Assembly (NCBI GenBank): GCA_014338405.1
Contig: JTDE01000751.1
Location: 82,778 to 146,777, forward strand
Direction: 5' to 3'
Length of the DNA: 64,000 nt
Origin: Paragonimus skrjabini miyazakii
Lineage: Eukaryota; Platyhelminthes; Trematoda; Plagiorchiida; Troglotrematidae
This document shows positions 29,401-41,400 of the stretch, one piece after another; positions within the stretch are counted from its first letter, which is position 1; each line of letters opens with the position of its first letter. The notes under the pieces were generated by a model, which was not told the origin of the DNA, ran no database searches, and saw nothing but the letters and a program-made list of their open reading frames with translations. Both the position numbers and the translations under genes were made by a program.

Positions 29401-32400
29401 TCGATGGCTACATCCTGCTGTTTACTCTCAATAACTTGTAACCTGTTTACCAGTAACCGTTGCAACGGATGCCATCTACTATGTGTTAGTGTTCATAGAT
29501 TTTTTGGGTGCTTTGCCAAAGAGGAATGTTTTTCTTCAAGCCTACTTTTAACCTTTCCGGTCTGATAACTCAAACTTGTTTCAATCGTCACTGAGACAGT
29601 TAGTGTTTTTTTTTGCTTCGGTCTACCCATAACTATGTAACGCTCTGAGCTTCAGTTGTAAATATTTTGGTAGCGGTGACGTACTCGTTAATCGATATGA
29701 TTGCCATTTATGTTGTCACAGCTCTGCAAGGTACCCGTTTTTTGCTTTCTGAGCAAGGGTTGCTATAATTCTAATAAAACAGTTTAAGGTGAAGAATGTA
29801 GGAATCTTGTGCTTTCAAGACAAGTGACTTTTTATCCGCTTCACAGATTTCCCAAACAGTGGCAATCTGCGTATTATCCGCTGTTCTTGATCTTTTTCTT
29901 CGTCGTTGGTTAGTTTGAATGTTAGTGCGTGAACAAACATGTATCTTTAGCATTCCCAGTTTAAGATTACTCAATCGTAAGATATGGACACCAAATTTTG
30001 TACGAATGAAGTCAAGCAGTTTGGGCGTCTTGTTTAACATGTTATTGATAAATGGATTGAGAATAACGACATTATGAGCAAGTTGTAATACTCTACGTTT
30101 CAACCACCTCGGGTGGCCTTCCTCAGGAGTGTTGTAATCGAATACAACACTCCTGAGGATGGCCATCCGAGGTGGTTGAAACGTAGAGTATTAGAACTTG
30201 CTCATAATGTTGTTATTCTCAGTCCATTTATCAATTACTCAGTCGTATTTCCAAACGTTATACAGTGGTTGTCAACATTGACCAGGTCTATGAGGATGAT
30301 TCGTCAAGTTAGCTCTCGAGGCATTTCGTCTTTATTTCATTGACCTTTACGTCTGTTCTGTTTATGTTACGTGGGGATGTATCTGGCGACTCCTGCCACT
30401 TTAGTTTTGTGAATTCGACACTCACAGTCTTCAGCCAACTTTACGGATTTGCCATTCTTAGGATATTCTACGTCACTGTTGAGGTGAACGGCGGCCCGAG
30501 CCACAGTACCTTTTGGTCAGGCTCATGGCTGTTATGATGATGATGATGATTCTTAGTCATAAAGTTGTACAAAAGTAAACCACGTACTTTTTGTTAACCG
30601 CCTAGTCAATTATTTTATATCCAAAATTTCGTTTACGTACCTTAGTGAGTTATTTCTTTGAACACAATCGCACAGCTTGCGTATCAACTGCTTCGGCCTG
30701 AAAGACGTCCTGTTCCATCGGTCTGAAGACCCTCACCTCACTGAAGATCAGGTTTGTTTTTGTTCCTACACGTCTATCTTGTATGATCGCAACGTGACGG
30801 TTTTTGAGTATCATCAGGTGAAAGCGAGCAGTTCTAATGAAAACAATGCATATGCCTTGTTATTACCGCTTATTGTGCTGTTTTTTGCGTTTACTTTCCA
30901 TTGCCTGCTTTTTAAAGTGGCGAAATATCTGACTACCGTTTAATTTGGTAACTTCCGTTTAATTTGTTCCAGTCGAATTAAATGCGAGGTCGGTGGGCAA
31001 GAAACCTTTTGCAAGACCTAGATTCTTCCATGTTAACTAGTACCTCTCGTACTCCCAACGTCATAAGATATTTCATGCTGGCTATCAGTACTCGTTCCCA
31101 CTTCATGATTAACAAAGGCTTAGATGTCACCGCATCTATGAGTAACTGGATTTCAAATCAAAATTGGGATATTATCGATGTGCACACTGTAGACCCACTT
31201 GATTTCAGAATTGTCCGCTTACAACCATCGCTATTCAATGTACTACCCACAATTTAAATGGTTTGCAGGTATCCCTTCACAGACCATTATTCTAGGGTTG
31301 CCTTGCTCAACCATCATATACCCCAAGGCTTGTCTACATATAAAAAAGATATTCGTTCACTTCAACAAACTCGTTTAAAAGTTGCCGCTGGTTGGTACGA
31401 TCCCCGATCAATTAGACCATCAGAGCTACGTAAATTAACCTGTTTCCAGCAAAAGTGACACATTCTTCCACTCATGTGACTACATTACGTGTTTTATTGT
31501 CTGCATCCTTTCCTTGTGATAAACACATCAGATTTTATGTCTAACATGTCTAGGAATTATGAAAGAATTCCTTCATTTATTCGTCGTTGAACAGGCAACT
31601 TGATCCTAGTAGTCACTGTGGGTACCTGCTTTGAGGTTAGATGGGGTGGTCATTTTGCTCCCTTGCTCAGTTTTCGTCTTCCTCCTCTGACCAATACTAT
31701 TTAGGCTGTGATGGATGACCAAATCGGAGGCGTGATTATCCCAACACTTGGTAGTATGTCTCAACGCGGTAGTGAGATATGGTTAAAGCCTACAGCGAGT
31801 GGATTGTGGACAATACGTGCGAGCAAACGCGCTATCGCTTAACAAAATTAAATCAACGGACGAAAAATGGCAGGCAAAAAATCCACGACAAAGGGCCTCA
31901 GCCACACATGCACACAAATCGGGCAGAAGTGCACACGAAGTGAGAGTAGGAACCGCCGTTGCTTTGTAGAATGAAATTCCGGTTCGCAAACACGAGCGCG
32001 CCCGTGGCATGGGAAAGTAAGAGTTGGACAATGAAGATCATGCTCTGTTGAACGACGTTTTACTACAACAGGTACAATTTTTTACAGCTTTTTGACTGTC
32101 CGAGCAGCTCAGCTTCTTACACCATTATGAAATCCAGCATCCGGGTGCTCACTGTTTAACCTTTTGTCGAAGGAAGTTGGATGGTAGCCACTTTCTACCA
32201 TGTGATCATATGGTTTACGTATTTCGCCCAGCAGTATGTATACTATGTTATGTCACACAGCAGGCATGTGGTTGATGAGTGTTTACTCATACATCATTCC
32301 TATGGTAATATCCAGAAAACGACCCAATACGAAATCGCGTCAGTCCGTACTAGTCACAGATTGAATGTCTATATTTCACGCAAAATTCTTGCGCTGTAAT

Positions 32401-35400
32401 GAGTGTTATGCAAACAGGATTTTATTTTTTGTACACATGTGATACCAAATCTTTACATCTATCCTCAGATAGGTACGTCTACTTCTAACCATATGTTATC
32501 CTTGGTGTGGAAGCAAGCAATAATCTACACATTCGACCCACTTCAGATGTAAAGGACACCAAAAAGTATGGTTGAAACAGTTACTTCCTGTCGAGCGCTA
32601 CTCGCAGGTGATAGCCGACTTTGGGTTTATTTTTCTTATCAAGAGTCAACAGTCTTAATCAGTTCACTTAGCACTACTCTGAAACTATCCAAGAATTTAC
32701 TATTGTCAGATGTTAGTATTTTCCTGCTGTTTCCCTTGTCGATCTTTTTTCCAGCATCATTCAGTGATTGATATGGCCCATTTTTGAATCGCTCATTTAG
32801 CTTAATGTGCCACAGTTAGTTCGCTGATTTCGTCTAATCAAGAACTCTTGCAAAAACTCTGGTGGTGTTACCTCACCCCACTAGGTTAGTGGTAATTTTC
32901 CCATCACTGGTGATTTTTTCTTGATTTCCTTCGATTCCTTAGGCTGCGGACTTTGTGCAGTTGGGAAAGCTAATCATTGGAGCTGCCTGTGGTACCTCTG
33001 AAGCCATCCAGGTAAGCTTCGTTTTGTACCTCATTTCCGCTGTTTTTTGTTCCCACTGGTTTCCAACTGTTCGTTTAAATTGTAACATGACTAAGTTTTG
33101 TGGTCACTCTAGGTATGTTTATCCTCTCGTTTTGTTTTCACATATTCACCCATTTATTCTTTTTCTTTTGACGATCCTTTCGGCGCCACACTCTCGGGAA
33201 AACGTTTTATGATTCTCAATATTTGCATTCCAAGGCTGGCCGTTTTTAATTGCATTCTGAGTATTAAATCCTGATCTGTCTCCGTTGCATAAGTTATTGC
33301 ACGACACAGCGTTTCACGAGGTGTAGAAAGTGATAAAAGACTTTTCAACTAGTGGGAATATCGGGCTTGAAACGAGGTCGAGCATGCGATGGTGTTTCGG
33401 TAATACCAAGGGTTTTGTCCGATTATCAGATGACGATTGCTCATGAAAAGTTGGTGCGTGATTCCGAAGAGGGCTGCCGTGGGTAACGAAAATGGACTCT
33501 TTCTCTTTGTGATCAGTTCTGCATCATCAGCTCGGTTTTTTTAGCACTAGTGTTATACGAAATGTACGTTAAGTAGAAATTGTGTTTCAACAGGATATCT
33601 TACCAGACTTCTGCCTGTAGGTCAAAATGTGCACACCTGTTCTGATTAGTGGTAAAGTCCTTTGTGCTGGCTTTTTACAGTTTAGGTATTAACTAATGAG
33701 GTGATCGTAGAGCACAGTAAGTGAGATGGTTTGTTTGGGTATCGGTGGTTGAGTTGATGTTTTGCGAACGGGAAAGCATATGCATAGTGATATTCTCGAA
33801 TGTCCTGCAAATGATTCAGCTGACGCCAAAATGCTGAGGACATTTGTCTCCTTGATGTACACGTCTGAGCGCTTCGAGATGGCCGATCTCCCGTCTACCG
33901 ATGGTAGGGTTTGTGATGTTGCGCGAAGTATGATATTTGCTTTCGTCTCTTTCATCGACTGGATTCAATACTATTGAACCTTTGGGATTTAACAAACGCT
34001 AGCCCCTGATGGTACTGTAAAGAGCATTTCCACTCATTTGGGTACGGATGTAACAGGAATGTTGGCCTAGATGGGTTGTTGGTTTGCAGAAACGGACAAG
34101 TACTTTAATTAGCGATTAGATCTATGCATCCATGAGGACAAATTAGGCGGTCTTTTTCAGGCCAGTCACTCTCAGACTAAAACTATAACGTACCTTTTAT
34201 CACACGAGAATGTTTATCGCTGTTATTTATTTTGCACAGATAAGTTTACATATGCTTGCGTGATCGCTAGCGCGTAACTGTTTACATTACCACTGTCCGT
34301 TGTCAAACTTATGTTATCCGTTAGGTCTCAGTCCTGCTGGTATCTGCTGCTTTTTTGTTCGCGTTCCGGTTACTGGCTTGAACTGTGATCTCGAATGTTG
34401 TCCGTTTTAATGGTTTCACAAATATTCCACATGAATTTCAATGTTGAAATTTGTGTATTTGGGGATTTTACTGCCCATAATGCTGAGCGCATCCCAAGTT
34501 TACCCGGAACTGACCAAACAGGCCCAAATGCTGAACAGTTTTGTGTTATTTCCGACCTTTCTCAACTGGTAACGCTGCCTGTCAAGATTATTGATCTAGA
34601 CGGCGACAACTCGCACACCCTTAATTTATTCCTGACTAATAAGCCTTCGGCGCGTACATTAATCATCTCTCTTCCATATGGTTTATTACATCACGTTCTC
34701 ATTAACTGCATTTGCTTGGACGTTGCCTGTAAGTCTGTTTTGGTGCTACTCCCTGGCTGATTGAAACGGACTGAGTGATTTTTTTGTTGCAGCCCCCTGA
34801 CACGGTTGTGGTTCTTCGGATCTCTTCTTTGCAGACAACATTACGTTAGTCTTCGATGTTGTGCGATTAGTTATTGTCCACATCCGTATACCCTGTACGA
34901 TATCCTCCTACGAGTGGTTCAATCATTCCGGCCTCTTGCATACTTAAGATAAAGCGTTTGTACAAACGGTGATTCGTTCAGCCCGCTTCTTTCCATTTTT
35001 GTATACTTCTTTGCAGTTGTTAACGTCTGCTTGGTTATCATCGACAAAACCAAGGGACATTTAGTCAGCTGAAGGCTACTGAATTGGTTGATACTCCTTC
35101 TGGTGGCCAATGGTTTTGGAGCTTGAAAATAACTAATTTCCGGAGTTTTTCATAGACCACCCTTCCTCCCATTTGAGTAGGTGGCATCTTTTACGTTTTT
35201 CACCCAAATCATAAAGCTGCAACATTCAGTCACATACCTGCCCCATACTCTTTCTTTCTCTGTAAAGGGGTTGGAATGGACGAACTTATCGATATAAGGC
35301 TAGCCGGTATCAGCCACTCGATTAAATTGGTATGTCAGCGCAGTGACTAACCAGAACGGCATTCAGGCTCAGCGTCAAATCTGTTATAAGTGCAATTGGG

Positions 35401-38400
35401 TAAAACGAGGGTGTCACGCAGTGGAACAAACAAGCAGCATCAAGAACCAAGCCAACCATGAGAAGAGTGTAGGTTTCGGGAGTAATTTTGCAACTGCCAC
35501 CTGTTTTCGGGGAACCAGTGGTTTGAAGTTGCTTAGTGCTGCAGGTGTTGTCTTTTTGCGTTCATTTCGGGTAATGGCTAGTTCTTAACACTGTCCGGAC
35601 TCTCACGTACCCCCGATCAACTCTGTCGTTTCGCGTGCTTGTAACGTTCGTCAAGCCCTACGGGCACTGAATGCCAACATCCCTCAGGCCCAATTATTGT
35701 TCCGTCTTCGTCCCAGAAGGATGTTCTTGAATTGGCACCTATCACAGCGCGCTTTTCCCGCCTATCATTCGGTTTCACGACATTTTCATCCCTTGAAATT
35801 TTCCTGTGATTCCAATTTCTAAGCGCAGTGACCCTTTAGGTCCAACTAACTATTGTCCCGTGCCTTTCTCTCATCCCAATTTTATCTACAGTTACGGAAT
35901 CCTTTTCTGCCAGGTGTATACTTCATTACCTAAAGGATAGCGAACTACTTAGCGGCCTCCAGAGTGGTTTTCAGCGCCAACCTTACGCGAGTGGTCTTAT
36001 TTACGTTTCTCGCGTGTGGTCGTCTGCTATAAACTCCTTCAGGAAAACGCGACATACCCGAGATTTTCTACCCTGTTTATCTTGGTATCTTGCTAATGAA
36101 GTTAGGTATCTACGAATTTGATTCGAAACTAATCATTTAGGTCGACCTGTTTTCCTGAGGGAGCGTTCTTTTATAGTTCACACAGGTGTTACGTTGTCAC
36201 TGAAAAGTTAAGGCCGGCGACTCTTAAAATTCGATCTTCCCCCTAACTTTCTCTGTTGTTCATCGATGACTTGCACCCTCTTTACTTGATCCCTACATGT
36301 CTTCGCAGATAATGCGACCTCCATTTATTCCACTACTCATCCCAGCCAGTATTCCACACCTCAGCAATTATCGTCAGCTCGTGCGGCGATCAACATCGCC
36401 GTGAAGAATAACTTGAAATGAATTTTAAAACGAGTTTCCTTAAACATCGTTATCTTCAACCCAGCCAGTTTTGTCCATATCTTTTTTCCGGACTTCTACG
36501 CCTCCCCCTCTGATTATGTTTGATTCCAATTTCGTTCTATATTTCATAGACGCAACTATCCCAGGGTTATCATTATCCTTTGCACATTCGATATCAAACC
36601 GGTAGCTTTCTGAGTGTTAGAAATAGTGGAAGAGTTGGTGGTTCGGGTTGATGATTTGTGTATTCGGTTGTTGTTTGCATGCTTGGTAAAGAAACGAATA
36701 CCTAAACTGTTACATATTTGGGTGTCGCAGAAACTAGTTTTCTGTTTGGGGGCGCTCAAACGTTTGGCATCTTTGTATACTGTTTGCAAATCTTAGACGA
36801 GTGACCTCACATCTCTCTCTTCTGGTATAAGGCTACGTGCCTCATCAATTTCGTAGCCATAACTTCCAGCTTTCAACTTTTGTTCTACTACAAAGATGTT
36901 TGTCTCTCTGCTACTGCTGTTATCATGGAAACTTTTCGTGGACTTACTGGACGTACTCTTCCTTCCACTTCTTTTAACCGTTCTGCACGTCATTCTACAT
37001 TATGTCGTTTATGACAGTTAACATTACTACCTTGTCCTCCATAAAAGTTTTTCTCACTCCCTCCCTTGGTCAACAACACTGTAGAATTTTCTTCCTCTCT
37101 GAATCTCTTAACTCTCCTAAAAACTGTTTTTAAAATTCTTGTGTACGGACTGTTATCCGCCCTTCATCTACAGCTATTCGAGTTATGGGTACACCATTCC
37201 TCTGTAAACTCACCCCGGTTTTACTTGAATAACAGATCGAGAACATGAAGTTTATAAGATAGTCTCATTTTGTATACCCTTTCCAATCGTAAACATGTAA
37301 CAGTTAACATTAAGATAAATAAACAGTTAACTGAAAACGGATAATTTATTACCCCTGGTTTCTTCAAGCTACCTTCACCCTGGTTATGGAAACCAAGGCA
37401 GGCGTAATGTAACTTTCAACTTCTTTTGGACAAGTAACGAAGGATTATAGCGAGTGATTTACAATACCTCAATAAACTTCGACAGTTTCATCCGGTTGCA
37501 CGTCATGATCGCACGAAACGCTTGCGGTCAAAGAGGGTGTACGAAATAAACTCACCTCACAAACTTAGTATTCTTTAGGTATTATTCAAATGGATAAAGG
37601 GACAACTTGTTTTGCTTGTGCAATTTAGGATACCCAATACGTAATTTGTTATAAACCTGACTTCGAGTAGTCTACTGAACAGTATCCTATGTGGTCTCGG
37701 AGATCTACTTTAACTAAATCTTCATTCTTTGATGTTTGTGCTATTTCTCCTTGTTTTAACAACAGAATGCTCATCGGACCACTTCATTCAACCTGTTACA
37801 ACGCACTTATACTCCGGACCTCGTCAACCTTTTGCGTAATCTTATCTGCGGCCAAGTTACTGATGTGGATCAGTTGGTACGAGCTACTGCTCCGTTCGTC
37901 TACGATCAACTGACCAATGTGTGTGACCATTCAGATTTCCTGGAGCGTCAGCTATTCCTGGTGCGTCTGTGTTCTGCCGTACGCATGAATGAAACTCACT
38001 GTTTGACTTCATGTGGTATACCTCTTATTTGCAGACAGCCAATTGCATTTTGTAGCTGAATTATTTTTGCTGGTCTAATCCGGGATTTTTTTCATCTCTG
38101 GGCTTGGTGAATTGATTACGATCGTTTTCTGTTTTACTTCGTTAAACACTCACTCTATCTATCCAATTTATTCAAAGTTTTTATCCAATAATTCCTGGAT
38201 ATTACGCAGTGGGTCTACTTGAATTTCAAATATTACAGCTGCTTTCAGTATACATACGTGTGTCGACAGAGGTGTTTGTCTCTCCTACAGTTTCGCCTTG
38301 TTGCGTCTAGTTGACGCCGTTCTTGGTTCGGTCGTTTGTATCATTTGTTCCAGCATGCCTTTTTTATTATTGTTTTTCATCATTCTCACTGGGCGTCAGA

Positions 38401-41400
38401 CTGTTTTCTGCACTAACCGTTTCTTTTTCTTCACAGAGTATGGAGTGCGATCGCTTGTTTCGCATGGTCTGTAAGTTACAGTCAATCGTCGAGCGCAGCG
38501 AGTAAGTCAGTTAGCAAAGAATGGACCGGTTGGCAAGTCTGCCACACACATGTATTCCCGAAGAAACTTCAGATGTTGGTGTTGAGTTTCAGTTCTCTCT
38601 TTTCGATGGAATCATCGTAGTCAATTTTATATTAACTATTTTACGACACTCGGTTTCCACGATTTAACTCCCATTCAGCCGAACCACTCTGTTTTATGCA
38701 TCGGGTTATACTTGTGGCGACCTTTGTCTCCGTAAAACTAGACTCTGTGATGTTATCAGCTTTAACACCACGAAACCTCTGCTGTCATGTTGAATTTCAC
38801 GATGTTGGTGAGCTAATTGCTATCACGCTGCCTAACCTTATGTGGGAATAGCCAGGGCTTTGCATGGTCGAACCTGCTATCACATTATTTGAAGTCAACA
38901 TTGTTACCACTGTACTTTCCCCCTCAATGTCTACGAATGTACTGTCCCGTTTGACATAAACAGCCTTGCTTTGCAGTTGTGTAACATGCATGATCAAGAT
39001 GTTGTTTTCATTCGGATTGCTTACCAGCAACCCGTGCTTTCGTTGCGGCTGTCGCACTGCGAGGTGAATCCTTTATTTTTCTGGGGAGAAAACGTGGATA
39101 GCTTGAGGTAACATTACCGGTGATCTGTTTTTAACGCAGATTCTTCTACAGAAATCGGCATAGCACCACACAACATTAGACAAATAGAGGTGACTGGGCG
39201 TGCATTCACTTTATAACACATTGTTTATACGGGCATCAATGATTACGCTATTGCGTCATATCCGACAGTCTTCGGCTATAGATGTTTCGACTTCTTTGTT
39301 TTCCCGTCAGGAAGATTCATTAAGTAGTCACTTATGTCATGCCTCATCACCAAATCTGTCTGGTCACTACCTAACCGGTTGTAACAGACACTAGGTCGCA
39401 TAGATGAGGTCCTATAAGTCATACGATGGGGGTGACGTTCGGAGCGTGTCCAACGAATCGGTAGTCAGTAGGTATTTCCACAATCGTCACCGGTCACGGA
39501 TGTCAGTCATATTAATCGGGACGGCCGGCAAACGCTTAGGACAATCACGCTCTCCGTAATGTTATTGAGAAGAGACCGCGCCAGCTTACTGCTAATGATG
39601 TTGGCATACAATCACACGGTTGCAGATCCGAGACCCGATTACAGTTAATGTTTCCCTTTAGGTTTGTGTAACTTCATAGCATATCACATGGCAACAAAAA
39701 CCGCTTAACCTAACGACTAGAATGTCTTTCAGAAGGCTTTTTCTGGCGCAGATTTTTTTTCGTGCATTCATTCTGCTTTTTTCAAATGTTCGTTTTGGTC
39801 GTGTTTCTGATACGAACAGATCTACAATTTTTACAGTTCGCTGTTTTCATGTGGTTTGCCCTTTCACAGTAGAAATCACTTGATGTGTGAGCTGTTCTCA
39901 AGTTCAATGAAACCGTCGTTATGCCTACCTTGTTACGTCGTTGCTCTCGCCAGGTAACATTGGAGAATATGCCCAATTGCACTCCTATTTTTCTCCATTT
40001 TTTCAACAGTCGCAATGGGTCGAATCCGGATTGGTCAGAAACGGGTGATCGGTATATGCTGAAATTGTTCCGTGATTTCGTATTCCATCAAACGGATCAC
40101 CTGAGTGCTCCGTTTTTAGATTTGGCGCACATAATTACTACCTTAAACAAAGTGAGTTGAACGAGTAACTTGTCTTTTCAGAATTAACTTTGGCATCCGT
40201 TTGTGCCAACAAGCATGTAGTCTTCTCTGTCGGTATGCTTGTAGCTGAGTAATCGACCTACTGTATAGCCGATAGACTTATATCACCTAGCTGTTTGTTT
40301 TGCATGTACGGCTTTCTTATTCCGGAGTTTCTGGGTGCATTCAGTTCGCAACTAACCGGTCTTTGTTCAATTTTATGTATGACGAAACCTTGCATATGGT
40401 CATGGTCTGGCGTATCACTTGATTGAGCTGTTTTTAGGTGGCACTGTGGATCTTTTGGTTTGGAATCGATGAGGCGCGTTATGTCGATGGAGACTAGTCT
40501 GCATAAATTGTGTGAGGTAAAGTCGATACCTTCACTATCTTCTCTGGTCGATTCCAGGTTGTACAAATAAGACCATACGAGTCACACTGTAGGGTTCTCT
40601 ATAAAGCACTTATCCATACAATGACATTGATGACAAGAGGTCATCTTGAATAAAGGTATTCCGATTGCTATCCCTGAAAACGCATCCGTTATTGTCGTAT
40701 GTCAGTCAAGGAAGGTATACTTAACTGGCGTTTTCCGCTGAAATAAGCCGAGCTCGACAACCTCTTGTCAGGGAGAAAACGGGTATATCCACATTTTCAT
40801 GGAACGACCCACGTCTTTCCTTCGCCACAAGTCAGGCACTTCGGTAAGCGTTGTTCTGATCATTGAATTCAGTTGTGTGACTGCTGAAACTTGGAATCAT
40901 TTAAGCGATGTGTGGCTAGATCGCATGCACTCCTTGCTCGTCGTGCATACCATGATTTGTGTCATTTTTGTTTAAATGGTAGCGAGGAATGCGATCCATC
41001 GTTGTTCATTCAGTGCCTGACTGGCGGATGTGGGAATACAGGCTAGTTTGTGCGTATTAAGGCTGTTGCTGAACCTAATGTGTTTTTTTTTGTCTGAGTG
41101 GTTCATGCTCAGCTGTTGTGCTGAGTTAGAATAAGGTGGTCGTTTCACGTAGTCAATCTTACAGTCTTATATTAAGTGAGCTTTGAATATTTGCGAATGG
41201 TTTTGTAAGTGTAACTTATTGACCTGGAAGCTTGTGACCTGTGGCATAAAAGCGTTTTCATCTCCATATTATGTTGCAGCCAGAAGGGATGTTGAGCGTG
41301 TTTAGGTTATTGCTTGTTGTTAGCCGGTGCATTCTTGTTGTTTTCTTGCATTGCACGTGATTTACAAGCAAATATGGAGCGTAGGTTTCTTTGCGAGTGC

